Source of the DNA: Porphyra umbilicalis
Taxonomy: Eukaryota; Rhodophyta; Bangiophyceae; Bangiales; Bangiaceae
NCBI GenBank assembly: GCA_002049455.2
Contig: KV919052.1
Location: forward strand, 1-64,000
DNA length: 64,000 nucleotides
Direction: 5' to 3'
In this document: positions 53,946 to 64,000 of the stretch, piece after piece
Numbering within the stretch: the first letter of the stretch is position 1
Layout: each line of letters opens with the position of its first letter
Made by a program: the position numbers and the translations under genes
Notes under the pieces: model-generated
Seen by the model: only the letters and a program-made list of their open reading frames with translations
What the model was told of the DNA's origin: nothing
Databases searched by the model: none

Positions 53946-55142
53946 GTCAGCTTACATGCCCCGCGCCGCGCAGGCCAGGCGGTACGAAGGGTGGACGATA
54001 TTCTGGTATGTCCGGAGCTCCAGGAAGGACTGCAGTCCTTCCATGCGCTTCAACCGGAGCCGTAGGTAGAACACATCGCCCAACGACGTGTGCACGGTGT
54101 TGAGGCGTCCGAGCCGCTTGGAAACGCATCCCGCGTGGACGACATCCGCTCGACGCTTCCACTTGCGCTGGGACTGAACCCACGTGAAGTACTGGGGCAT
54201 GTCTGAGAAGAATAGCTCGCGCTTTGCGGGTGAGAGCCCGTCGGGCACCGCCGATAAGAGCGCAAAAAAGACTGTCAGCGTGGAAGCCTTTGGACCGGCG
54301 CTGATAGCAGCCGCCTGGCTTCCTTTCTTGAAAAGTACAGGCTGCTGGTTCTCCAGGTGCAGAGCCAGCCGCAGCACCGACGGCTTGCGCTTGTGAATTG
54401 GGTGGCCCAAAGCGCGCGCGAGAGCTTCGCTCGTGCTGACAACGCGGGCGTCCTGGAACCCCCAGATCTCGGCAGCAGGGGCGAGTTGCGGAGCAACAGG
54501 CTAAGCTGGTTGCTCGTTGCCAGCAGCCACGGCTCCAATCGACGCGGCCTCACAAGAACCGGGCGGGTTGCCACCGGTCCCAGCCGAAGCGTCCCCAGTC
54601 GTTGATCTACCGTCGACTGCATGAATGTGACTTTCCACAACTGCCATCATGGCCGAGTTGGGACCTTTTGTGACATACTTGAACAGGTACTTGAGCGCGA
54701 TCACGCCGCTCACAATCCCCACGTTGACGTGGCAGCCCAGCTGCAGCGTCAGCTGAGGGGTATACGGCACGACCCAGCTGTTGTCCACCGTAAACGACGG
54801 ACCTGCGCGGGTGACGGTGGCCGTCTTGCCGCGAAATTCGGGCGACCGACCGCGATACTCGAAGTAGGAACCATCGCCGTCAGTTGTGGATGATACGAAC
54901 GTCCTTGGATAGAACTTGCTGCACTTTCCGTCCTTCACGCACGGCGACGTGGGGTTTTGAGTGCCGCAGGGGCCGTGGATGTTCGTCTTCAGCACCAGCT
55001 TCCGCAGCGCTGGGGCCGTCTCTGGCGGAATCTGGGCAGAGATCCACCTGTCGTATTCCTGCGCAGACCGCGGTGCGTCGTCCTTGTGCGAAAAGATGAT
55101 GTCGTGCACATGAGGGAGACCGCGCGTTTGGAATTCCCTCAC
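53946..55142 (-). pseudogene. Helitron Rep domain (HUH, two Tyr) and following region
   Basis: REFQTRGLPHVHDIIFSH holds the HUH motif (HVH, about 55095-55115). LKYLFKYVTKG, near 54675-54710, fits YxxKYxxK with both tyrosines present. A linker with FQDARVVSTSEALARALGHP, PSVLRLALHLENQQPVLF and LRTYQNIVHPSYRLACA follows. TAG at 54501 and TAA at 53946 interrupt an otherwise continuous frame into the helicase. Confidence 0.85.
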
Positions 55143-55145
55143 CGA

Positions 55146-56487
55146 TCAGTAGCCATTGCACCGCCCCATCACGTCCTCGAAGGTCACCAGCGATTGCATT
55201 TCGCGGTTTTTGAGCTCGAAAACTCGGTTGATGAGGTCCGGGCGGTCCTTAGAATCCTGGCCCGCCAGCAGCTCCACCTTGATATCGTCCCACTTCGGCC
55301 GACATGTCTTGGTGATGAAAAACGTCGGGGCTCCCAGCTCCTTATACATCGTCATGGCCTCCGCAAATCTTGGCGCGCACATAACGTGGCGACCCTGAAA
55401 AGCTGTCCGGCAGGTAGACTCCACGTCCGATGCGCTCCGCAGGCGCCTCCCCTGAAACAACGGCATCCACCAGCCGACTCCATTCTGAATAACGGAGCTT
55501 GGCCTTGTTGAACGGCATCCACGTGAGGGTCAGGTGCTCGACCCGAATGTAGCAATCGAGGACCCACTGCCCAAAGTGCCGACCACAGCAGGGAAGGGCG
55601 TTGAAGTTTTCGAAGCGCATGAGCAGCCGGTACGACAGATACTCGTGCGCAATGACGGCGCGCTGCCGAGGGCCCTGGCTTTGTCGCGGGATAGCTATGT
55701 GCCAACTGTCGGTTCCGTGAGGCAGCAGAAACGGGTCGGTCGCCGTCCCGTACGATGTATGGATTGCGGAGATGTTTTGCAGCACGAGCTGCGGAGCAGG
55801 AGGCCCTCCCCCTGCGCTTCCGTACGCAGGCGGCCCGCGTACTGCCAGCGACACGTCGCGCTGCGTGGGGACACGTCCCTCCTCAGCATGCTCCGGCGAA
55901 ACCTCCAGCGCCGACAAGGGAAGAATCCCAGCTTCTTTGTCGACGCCGCGTCCCTCTGGTGCATCGTACACGAGGACGTGCGCATCCTCAGGCCGTACTT
56001 CCGCGTCAATCACGACGCGGAGCTGCTGAATGGGTCGTCCTGCAGCTGCCTCGATCGCCCGGACGCGCTCATGAGCCATCGAAAAGCCGCGCATGCGGGA
56101 ACTATGCTCCAGAAGCACTTGTACAGATCCTTCAGAGCGCCAAGGAGGCGCCGCACTGGCGACGACAGCAAAGACGCGTCCCTGCGCAGTAACCCACTGG
56201 GGGCCGCAGCGCCCTCGCCGTCGGGTGTCGACACAGCACACACCGCGGCCAGACGCTGTGCGTTGTCTTCCGAGTCTGCAAAGTACGCCTGCAAAAAGAA
56301 CGCCTGCTGCCCAACGCCGGGAATCGAAGAGCCAATCACGTGCGTGAGCCGTCCGTTCAGCCGCACGCTGGGCTGAAAAGCGCTGCCGCCAGGCAGCAGA
56401 GGCGGCGGCTTTGACTGGACGGCGGTCAGCGCCAGAGCATTGTTCAGCGATTGAAGATGCTCTACGACGCATCGACCCTGGGGCCAC
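55146..56487 (-). pseudogene. Helitron-like N domain
   Basis: It contains TATDPFLLPHGTDSWH, the Helitron-typical DPLLLPHG block, and GRGVYLPDSFSGSPRYV. A frameshift at about 55385 leads to AEAMTMYKELGAPTFFITKT and CRPKWDDIKVELL. The segment ends at a TGA at 55143 just before REFQTRGLPH. Confidence 0.8.
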
Positions 56488-57083
56488 TCAGCTTTGAGGA
56501 AGTTCTTGAGCGGCTCGGGTGGGTCGGGTACAACTGGTAGTTGAACCTGCCCATTTTGGCAGCAAGTGCCAAATTTGAACAGCGCGTTGGTAAATCTAGG
56601 AGTTCGCTCCTCCCGCCATTGAAGTGCATTCCAGCTTGGGCACGCATTGTCCATCCGTCCGAGCCTGTACAGCTCGGGCGTGTGCTTTGCTTCGCCTCTG
56701 AAGGCCTCTTGGGCGTGCGCAAACTCTGGCCGGACACGCTTCGGGCCTTCTTTCTCGCAGTCGCCGTCATCTTCCGAGGAATCTTATTCTCCAGCAGGAT
56801 TGTGTCGCGCACGACGCGCCCGAGCGCGCTCTACCACATCTTTCTGCCGCGCGGCGCGCTGCGCTGGCGTTTTCGCGTAGCGACCCTTCGCAGCGCGGGT
56901 GGCATTGGCTGCGCGGTGCTGGGCGCGCTGCATCGGCGTTACCGCGTCACGGCCCACCGCTGTGCGCGCGGCATCGGCTGCCCGACGTGTGGCGCGCTGC
57001 GCTGGCGTCGGGGCGTTACGGTCTTCCGTAGTGTTTGCGGCATCGGCATTGCGCCGTAGGGCGCGGTGCGCTAGCGTCTCCAT
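56010..57083 (-). pseudogene. Helitron N-terminus with basic repeats
   Basis: A real ATG at 57083 opens a frame of three ~29-residue repeats (TPAQRAARRAADAART-like). A TAA at 56784 interrupts before a segment with FKFGTCCQNGQVQLPVVPDP, LNNALALTAVQS and GRLTHVIGSSIPGVGQQ, matching the usual zinc-binding and SLG-like blocks of Helitron Rep proteins. The frame then slips at about 56105 into the N-domain frame. Confidence 0.8.
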
Positions 57084-58933
57084 CCCGCGCCTTCCCTGTT
57101 GTACTCCGCACGGGTCGAACCCCGAGCCGAGCGTAAATCTGGCGAGAGAACTGCGCCGTCTCGCACGTCCCGGTTGTGGCGCCGAGCGCGTCGTTGCGCG
57201 TCGGCCGCCGCGCTGGCGTCGTCAGCAGGAACGCCCATCGTTGCTACTGCAGCACCAGGGTGGCCGGGTGATCGTAAAGGCCCTACCCGAATTTCGTCGT
57301 CGCTGGAGACGCCGGTCATGGGGGCCCCATCCCCCCCCACCATGGCGATCCCCCACCCGTGACCCGAACCTGTAGTGAGGATCCCAACGCGAACTCATCA
57401 AGGAGCGGGGGTCGGGCTCAGCTCCAATGATGCGCTTTGCGAGCCCCAACCTTTGCTGCAGGGGACGTGCGTACGTCACGTCGCGCACTAAATTGCCGGC
57501 CCTCCGGAACCACCGCAAAACTCTGGGCGCCCAGCTGAAAATGGCTCCAAGTCCCCTAGCAGGGGATTTTGTGATGCCAAAGACTTCGCGATACACCGCG
57601 CTCCCCAAACGCGACAGATCCTACGTGTTCTTCGCGGGCTGCCAACGTGGCCAGTCCACCATGGCCCCAGGTCAGAAATAAAGTAAGCTCACCCCTTCTA
57701 TCGAATCAACACCAGTGGCTCATACTCACCCACTAGGCCCAAACCTGACCTACCTAATGCCACCACAGCTTTACAATATCTCTCCATGGGTTCGGGAACC
57801 GTAAACGCTTCCGTGCCTATTGCACAAAAGAAGCTGGTCACAACCCGACCGAATCGGAGGCGAACAAAGGAGCGCCACCCGCGTTCCGCTGCCAATCGAG
57901 AGTCCCCCCAATGCGGGTGCGGGATCTCGACAATTAAGTTTTTCCCGCGATTGGCTTGCAGCCGCGGGAAGACAAACGGGCTCGAAAAAGATGTGATGGG
58001 AGGTTTCGCCAACTGGGCATGTGCCGACGGAATCGAAATTATCTCTCCACACCTTCCTTTCAGTGCCTGCCACGACCGCCAACGAAACCTCCAGGCAATT
58101 TCAGTCATGGCAATGGGGACGGACGGCCGCGTCGAGCCACAAACGCACGCGACACATGTTTTTCCGCGTCCAGGAAAAAGTTCTCAGCAGCACACGGTGG
58201 GTCCCCTGGCCTCAGTCGACCCCGACCTGCGTGCCTCCATCCTCCAATGCGCCGCCTATTTCGGTACCAGCGATGGATTTGGGTCGTTCAGACTCGAGGA
58301 CGAACCCTCAAGTCGGAATCCCCTGGTATTGAGGAGAGGGAGATCGTGAGCCGCCGACTCGAGCCGGGGCGACCGCTAGCAAACGGTTGCCCCTTGCCTG
58401 AGCGCGCCTCCTTCCCCCCAGCTGCTGCCACCCCCTCCCACAGTACCAATTATAGGCGCGAAGCCAGAGGCGTTGTGGGGGTGGCGGCCAGCAGCACACA
58501 CACCCGGACCCGGTTTTATCACGCCCCCCCCCAACCGCACCAATGATAAAGCTACCCCCTTCCTAGCTACCTATACAGGGAGAAAAAACTCTACGGGCGA
58601 GCCCTTCCAGGGCCATCTCGAAATGAAAAAGAAAGACGCGAGCGCCCCCCCTCCACCCTTCCTCCTCCCTCAGGAAAACGCGGACAAAAAACGGGCCGAC
58701 CGGGGCACGGCGGAAAGGAACGTGGCGGCGCACGACAGAGAACCTGGAATCGCGCACGGCTGCACGGCGGAGCGGTGGGCGCGACGAAATCGGCGCAAGC
58801 GCGGAGGCGCAACGGAGGCCAGCGAAGTGTCGCACGCGCGGACACATGAGGCGCGCGGGGCGGCGGCACGTACGACGGCGGCGCACGCACGGCGGCACGC
58901 ACAACGGCGGCGCACGCACGCACGGCGGCACGC
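57084..58933. other. No clear gene between Helitron and DIRS element
   Basis: 57698-58349 is open on both strands without recognisable domains; neither reading is convincing. 58790-58930 has a degenerate GCACGCACGGCGGC-type short repeat leading into the 90-bp satellite. The Helitron 5' end should lie at or just above 57084. Confidence 0.35.
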
Positions 58934-59125
58934 ACAATCGGTGTGCCCGCAACCGTGCGAAGGGGGTGCCCTGACGGACACTTGCCGGGGATGCGCCACA
59001 CGAGGGCCACTACGGAAGCACGCGCAATCCGTGTGCACGCACTCGTGCAGAGGAGAGGCCCTGACGGACACTTCCCGGGGATGGGACACACGGGGGCCAG
59101 TACGGAAGCACGCGCAATCGGTGCT
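58934..59125 (+). repeat. 90-bp satellite flanking the DIRS element, left array
   Basis: CAATCGGTG/CAATCCGTG recurs at 58934, 59025 and 59115, a 90-91-bp period. Each unit has GGCCCTGACGGACACTT, GGGGATG and GTACGGAAGCACGCG-like blocks. The same unit forms the right array at 63341-63605. Confidence 0.85.
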
Positions 59126-59127
59126 GC

Positions 59128-59235
59128 CGAGTTGAGCTTGCGGAGCCACGGGGTACCCCGCAAGGGCCGCCCAACAGACCGGTCGAGCGCGGGGCACCAA
59201 CACTTCCTCACGTCGGGGGGGGGGGGGCTACTCCC
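59128..59235 (+). repeat. Direct repeat, left copy
   Basis: It contains GCTTGCGGAGCCACGGGGTA, GCAAGGGCCGCC and CCGGTCGAGCGCGGGGC, then a G-run and a C-run. The right copy at 62845-62960 shares all of these in the same order and orientation. Confidence 0.85.
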
Positions 59236-59319
59236 CCCTCCCCGCATCGACGACAACGATGAAACCCGCTCCGCGCCGGCAACCTGCACCGACCACGGGG
59301 CGCGGCGCGGTGCCTACCG

Positions 59320-59863
59320 AGGAGATCCGCTGGAATACTTCCAGCTTCCCCCGTGCGCGCGGACGATCTTCCCCTCCCCTTACTGGATGGAGACGCTCCG
59401 CTTCCGGGACGAATTCCCCCTCTCAGAGCCCTGCCCCGAGGCAGACGAGGCCAGGCACCTCACCATCATCGGCGCGTGGAGCAGTCGCATCCACAATGAG
59501 ATCCTTGCCTTCACGAAGTCGACGGGCTACAACGATCCAAAAGAGCTACAAGCTCTCCTTCTCCTCTCTCGGGTATACAACGGCCAGCTCGCTGAGCTCT
59601 GCGCCGCCCGTTATGACATCCTCAAGGAGCCGGATGCGGTTATCGCCGTTCAGGTCCAGAAGCGCATGCGTGCCCCCAAGGACACCCACGCCTCCCTGGC
59701 GCGCCGCAACCTCGACGTGGAGACCGTGCCCCTCCGCGACCGCGGCCTCAACAAAACCATTGTCGCCGCGCAGATCAAGAAGGTCAACGTCGAGGGGCAC
59801 CGGCGGGGGAAGCGCGGGGGCGGGCGCAAGCGCGGGGATGGCGAAACTCCCCAAAAGGTGTAA
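59320..59863 (+). pseudogene. Gag-like protein of the DIRS element
   Basis: About 180 codons are open here. Blocks include EYFQLPPCARTIFPSP, WMETLRFRDEFPLSE, HLTIIGAWSSRIHNEILAF and LQALLLLSRVYNGQLAELCA, followed by a basic tail (KRGGGRKRGDG). Position and helix-rich composition fit a DIRS Gag; no motif is diagnostic. The ATG at 59259 is in another frame and may be the original start, with a frameshift near 59315. Confidence 0.55.
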
Positions 59864-59871
59864 CAAGGAGG

Positions 59872-62021
59872 ATGCCCGTGGGGTGCCGCTCGCCCCATTT
59901 GCTGCCCAAGACGGCGCGACGGGCAACCCAAGGAGCGGCGCTGCGTCAAGTTTGCCACGGGCGCAGCAAGTCAGGGCTGCGGCCGATGCCTGGCGGGAGA
60001 TTGGTGAATCCCGCTGGGTCAGGCGCGCCCTGCAGTTTGGCTTGCGGCACCCGTGGCTTACACCACGGGGCCGCGCTCTACGGCGGAGCCGCCCCTACCC
60101 CACCACCAAGAAGGACAGTGCCTTCGTGGCGGTGGAGCTGGAGCGGTGAGTGAAGGCAGGTTTCATCCGCCCGCTCGATGAGGTCGAGCGGAGGTCCGCG
60201 CCGTGTGTGTCCTCAGCCTTTATGAACTGGGTGCGGCCGCATAAGCCGAGCCTGGTCGTGGACCTTCGGCAGGTCAACGATCACCTGGCGGACATCAGGT
60301 TCAAATACGAGGCGCTCTCGGAGTTTATGGCGGCGCTGGTGCCGTACGAATATCTGAGATCGTGGGACATCAAGGATGCGTACCACCACGTCTACATCCA
60401 CCCCGACGACCGCCCGTACCTGACATTCACGATTGATGGTCGCACATTTGAGCCCGTCACCATGCCCCTCGGTCTTTCGGACGCCCCCTGACCCTGGACC
60501 AAGATCGTGAGGCCAGTCCTCGAGCACCTGCGGCAGTCAGGCTTCACCCTCGTCGGCTACGTGGAAGACCACGGTGCGGCGCCGCCGGGAGCGCGGCCGA
60601 CGAGCAAGGCCGACGCGATCAAGGGCTTTGGGTTCGTCACCCAGCTCTACGACCGACTTGGGCTGACGCTGCACCTGTCAAAGGGCGAGCGCGGCGGCGC
60701 CCAGGAGCTCACTCTGCTGGGGTTCACCATCGACAAAACCCACAACCAGGTGCGGTTGCCGAATGGGCGCCTCGCACGGCTACGCGGCACGGCGGCGGCG
60801 GTGTTGGCGTCGGTCAGCTCCAACAGGCAGTCAGTAAAGCGTAAGCCCATAGAACGTGTGGCTGGAATTATGGTGGCGGCAAGCCCAGCAATTCCCGTGG
60901 CGAGATTTTTCGCCAAGGCGATTTTCGACGATCTCGCACGGTCAACGGCTGCAAGGGGGCCGCACGCGGACTTTCGGCTGTCTCACCAGTCGGTGCGTGA
61001 CTTGCGCTGATGGGCCAAATTTGGCCGCTCCGGTCATGGTCGCCCGCTTTGGCCGCGCGCCCCCGCCCGCACCCTCCATACCGACGCGTTGGACTTCGGT
61101 TGGGGCGGCGTCGCCGACGCCACGACCCCGGTCCGGAATGTTTCTGCCGGCGCCGAGTGCGACTGGCACATAAACCTCAAGGAAGTGGCGGCCATTCGCT
61201 TCACGCTGACGGCGCTCGCCCCGACGTTCGACCCGGGCGACGTCATCCGGGTTGTGATCGACTCTCGTGTCGCTCTCGCCTTCGTCAACTCGCTCGTCTC
61301 TCGGTCGACCGCCCTCTGCGACGAGGTGCGGCGCCTGTACACCGTCGTGCAGCGCCTAGGCGTCACCCTGGACGCGAAATGGATCCCGACGGCGGCCAAC
61401 GTGTGGGCGGACCGGTTGAGTCAGACGAAGGAATCGACTGACTGGTCCTTGGAACCGCCATTCTTCAGCGCCCTGGATTCCTCGTACGGGCCGCACGCCG
61501 TCGGGCGGTTTCCGGCGGCGCTGCAGCCCTTCGACGGATCGCCCGTCTTAGACCTCCTCCCGCTTCCCCAGCACGCCACGTGGGCGCGCGTCAACAACTG
61601 GGTCAACCCCCCCTTCTGCTCCATCCCGCTGGCGCTGAACCTGATCAAGCAGGAGCGGGTCACGGCGATGGTGGTGGTCCCGGTGTGGCGGGACCAGGCG
61701 TGGTGGCGCCCGGCGTGGCTGCAATCGCACGAGGGGTGCTACCTGCCGCGGCGGGCGGGTTCGTACTTCTCCGGGGCGGCCGCAGCGCAGGGACTCCGGC
61801 CTCACTGGCGGGTGTGTGCCCTCCGGTTCATACGCGGCGGGCGGGGCACGCCGCCGCCGCCTGGTCAAAAAGGGCGACGGCGATTGGTCACAACACTTTT
61901 TGCCACGGCCCCGGCGCGGCCACTGCCGCGGGGATGCTGGCCAACCAGCTTGCTGAGTCCACCCACGACGCCTTCGCGACCAAGGGGTGTGCGGTTTTCG
62001 ACTTTTGTCAAGCTACAGTGA
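59872..62021 (+). pseudogene. Reverse transcriptase and RNase H of the DIRS element
   Basis: One frame stays open for about 700 codons except for TGA at 60147, 60489 and 61008, each at a Trp position of the usual motifs (ELERW, SDAPW, DLRW). RT blocks are VVDLRQVNDHL, WDIKDAYHHVYIHPDDRPYL, TMPLGLSDAP and FTLVGYVEDHGAA, where the YVDD box reads YVED (about 60550). RNase H shows HTDALDFGWGG, INLKEVAAIRF, VVIDSRVALAFVN and ANVWADRLSQ with its acidic residues present. The last part before 62021 has slipped out of frame. Confidence 0.85.
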
Positions 62022-62789
62022 TCTCTCATTGCCCACAACCACCGAGGTGGTCGCGTGCTACGTCGGCGAGCCTTATGAGCGCGGCACCGTCGCCCCGGCG
62101 ACCGTCCAGAATAACCTGACGCCGATCAATTCCGTGCACGCCCTCCTCCAGCTCCCAAAGCCGGCGGTCGGGCCTCTGCTCATGACGGTGCGGCACGCCT
62201 TCGCGCACCAGCCCGCCGATGCCACCGGCGGGCTCCGAGACAAGCGCGTGGCCCTGCCAGCGGCCGTCCTGCTGCGCTTGGTGGGGCTGGTCAAGATGTG
62301 ACCCTCCTGCAGTCGTCGCTACTCACCCAAGTTGCCAACTACAAGCACGGCGCCCGCGCCAATCGCGAGCGCCTGGTGCTCGGCGTGTTCTGGCGCGCGA
62401 TAGAAAGGCGAGACGGGGCGTTTGACCAGGTGCGCGACCACGTCGCCGCCATGGCGCTGGCCGGCGCCGCGCCGGAGCAGTACCTTTTTACCCCGCTCAG
62501 CGACAAGATCCCGCTCCCCACCGAGGTGGCGACGGCGTGGATGCGGGGGGGGCTCTACCTCCTCAACGTGCAAGCGCCACCGGGATACCTCTACTCCGGG
62601 CACTCCCACCGCGTGGGCACCGCGACCAGCGCCCGCGCTATTGGCTGCCAGCTCGACGCTATCGCCACGCTGATCGGTATGCGTAAAAAGAGCACTACCA
62701 CGGTGTTGGCACATTATGTCGACGCCCTGGCGGAGCCAGACGACGCCTGTCTGGAACTCTACGACCATTACGTCGTCTACCGACTTTGA
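61870..62789 (+). pseudogene. Tyrosine recombinase of the DIRS element
   Basis: Three frames contribute: AAGMLANQLAESTHDAFATKG near 61920, EVVACYVGEPYERGT with TVRHAFAHQPADATGG at 62045-62240, and the C-terminal part 62298-62789. The last contains EQYLFTPLSDKIPLP, SGHSHRVGTATSARAIG (H-x-x-R box), ATLIGMRKKSTTTVLAHYVD (the likely catalytic Tyr). The first catalytic Arg region could not be identified. Two frameshifts make it non-functional. Confidence 0.75.
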
Positions 62790-62844
62790 GCGGCGCCTTC
62801 TCCATTGATGGCCTCAAAAGGACGCCAGCCCGACGGGGTATGGC

Positions 62845-62960
62845 CGAGATCAGCTTGCGGAGCCACGGGGTACCGCGCAAGGGCCGCATAACCGACCGGC
62901 CGAGCGCGGGGCGCCAGCACTCTCTGTCGTAGGGCGAAGGGGGGCTATTCCCCCCCCCCA
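62845..62960 (+). repeat. Direct repeat, right copy
   Basis: It matches 59128-59235 in order and orientation, beginning just after the recombinase stop codon. The G-run/C-run part is present as GGGGGGC...CCCCCCCC. Confidence 0.85.
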
Positions 62961-63340
62961 GCAACGCCGGGAAGCGCACTCGGGCAGCTGCCCGCGTTGC
63001 GCCTGCGGGCGCCCCGCCGCCGGTCGACGGCCGGGGGCATATCTCCCCCGGTCGGCGGCCGAGGAGACTCGAGGGGACACAGGTAAGCACTTTCCAGTCT
63101 CACCCGACCTCCCTCCACACCACTCGCCCCTCGTTCCCCTACTCCTCGTCTGATCGTCGATGTTGGCGTCAGCCTGCCTCTTTCCCAGTCTGGTTCCCCT
63201 TTGGGTTCCTTGACAGAGTAGAGGGGCTCGGGCGGTGGAACCGCTCCCGCAGACCAACGACCTGCATGACACGACGCGACATGCCGCTTAGCATAGTAAT
63301 TAAATTGACAGTTCATTGGCAACACTAGGGCGCCGGCCCG
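62961..63340. other. Spacer between direct repeat and right satellite
   Basis: GC-rich sequence without a recognisable frame. Possible internal inverted segments (CCGGCGGCCGAGG near 63052) were not resolved. Confidence 0.4.
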
Positions 63341-63605
63341 ACGAAGTAAGCACGCACCCGTGCGGAGGGGGTGCCCTCACGGACACGTCCTGGGGGTGGG
63401 CCAGACGAAGGCCGTCACGGAAGCACGCGCAATCGGTGTGCATGCAACCGTGCGGAGGGGGTGCCCTGACGGACATTTCCTGGGGGTGGGCCACACGGGG
63501 GGTAGAACGAAAGCACGCGCAATCCGTGTGCACGCACCCGTGCGAAGGGGGTGCCCTGACGGGCACTTCCTGGGGGTGGGCCACACGGGGGCTAGTACGG
63601 AAGCT
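63341..63605 (+). repeat. 90-bp satellite flanking the DIRS element, right array
   Basis: CAATCGGTGTG and CAATCCGTGTG at 63430 and 63520 mark a 90-bp period, with three units carrying GCGGAGGGGGTGCCCTGACG and CCTGGGGGTGGGCCACACG. The orientation is the same as the left array. Confidence 0.9.
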
Positions 63606-63679
63606 CATCCGGTCTAACGGAATTGCTTCGGGACGATCCGATGGGCTGACTCGGGTTACTCAGGAAAATCAGGCGTATC

Positions 63680-63725
63680 CGGGCACGTCGCGCAATGGAT
63701 TTGATTGCCAATGAAGCCCGTGTGC
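63680..63725 (+). repeat. Remote fragment of the 138-bp repeat
   Basis: CGTCGCGCAATGGATTTG and TGCCAATGAAGCCCGTGTGC match the middle of the 138-bp unit of the 43345-50560 region. The remaining window end (63726-64000) shows nothing further. Confidence 0.7.
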
Positions 63726-64000
63726 GGGACCCGAGCGCATACTTTATGATCACGGATGACAGCCCGTGACCACCGAACCTGAACCGATATCGACGCGAAG
63801 CGTTTCGGTCGGCTGTTGCTCAGCTTTCTGAAGCGCACGGGTGGAGATGCAGAGGCGCAGGGGTGCCCCAGAGGGTCCATTTCATGAACTTTCCCGAGAA
63901 GTGATCATCTACCTACGATAACGGGCTCCCTGCATAGCTCTTCAAAAATGACGCACCTTTTGCGCTGCTCAAAAATGACCTCAGCGCAGCCGTTTCGACG

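Larger units (their letters stand above)
51766..57083 (-). mobile_element. Helitron (Rep and PIF1-like helicase), degenerate
   Basis: A single RepHel-type protein is encoded on the minus strand in at least three frames. Reading 5' to 3': an Arg/Ala-rich N-terminal repeat, a zinc-finger-like segment, the Helitron-like N domain, the HUH Rep, and a PIF1-type helicase. Frameshifts (near 56105, 55385, 52550) and stops at 56784, 55143, 54501 and 53946 break it. The element termini were not identified. Confidence 0.9.
58934..63605 (+). mobile_element. DIRS-order retroelement (tyrosine recombinase), degenerate
   Basis: Gag-like frame, then RT, RNase H and a tyrosine recombinase in that order, with no aspartic protease or DDE integrase, which defines the DIRS order. 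A direct repeat (59128-59235 and 62845-62960) brackets the coding region, with the 90-bp satellites beyond it on both sides. The outer limits are uncertain; the satellites may be part of the element's split repeats or its target DNA. Confidence 0.75.

Noticed and set aside
54957..55511. Plus-strand open frames over the Helitron Rep region
   Set aside because: They are shadows of the minus-strand Rep protein, which carries the conserved motifs.
58934..63605. CRISPR-like regular repeats
   Set aside because: The 90-bp units are head-to-tail without unique spacers, in a eukaryotic context.

Overview
This window looks like nuclear DNA of a GC-rich eukaryote that is packed with transposable elements. 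Decayed genes are split by canonical GT...AG introns (GTACGT or GTAAGG donors, CAG acceptors). All recognisable proteins belong to eukaryotic mobile elements: Ty1/Copia, Helitron, a DIRS-order tyrosine-recombinase retroelement and a CMC/EnSpm-Plavaka-type DDE transposase. No rRNA, tRNA, CRISPR array or bacterial operon is evident. The composition and element mix would fit a marine alga, for example a bangiophyte red alga (Porphyra/Pyropia type), but that is inference. I found no intact housekeeping gene.

Layout. 1-2640: a coding-derived tandem array with a 903-bp higher-order period, broken by about 756 bp of unrelated sequence. 2872-4150 and 24310-25568: two copies of one ~1.26 kb sequence in inverted orientation, enclosing ~20 kb. 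Inside that interval lie a SANT-like fragment (4910-5590), an LTR with a degenerate Copia element (5948-10090), a transposase pseudogene on the minus strand with two introns (15418-11014), a TIR-bearing MITE (15902-16357), GC-rich tandem arrays, and an unrecognised multi-exon gene on the plus strand (about 19229-22300). 25600-36050: tandem repeats with a palindrome, a second MITE copy, a second copy of the LTR, a repeat with Pol III A/B-box-like motifs, a 5'-truncated second Copia element on the minus strand (30895-29352), and unrecognised coding-like fragments. 36165-43125: a 20-bp minisatellite, small inverted-repeat elements, and a strand-biased C-rich satellite.

43345-50560 is the most structured non-coding region. 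GC-rich ~58-bp minisatellites, 138-bp tandem repeats and about 45-50-bp repeats alternate with seven (perhaps eight) copies of a promoter-like module. Each full module carries an ATTGG-type CCAAT element and a TATA-like element about 40-60 bp downstream. After the modules come one of two conserved downstream segments. 51766-57083 is a Helitron (Rep plus PIF1-like helicase) on the minus strand. 58934-63605 is a DIRS-order element (Gag, RT, RNase H, tyrosine recombinase) flanked by direct repeats and by 90-bp satellites.

Almost every element is broken. One recurring pattern stands out: in three unrelated retroelements, conserved Trp positions are occupied by in-frame TGA at least eight times, and by TAG never. 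Other catalytic changes are visible in the Copia integrase, the DIRS RT and the Helitron helicase.
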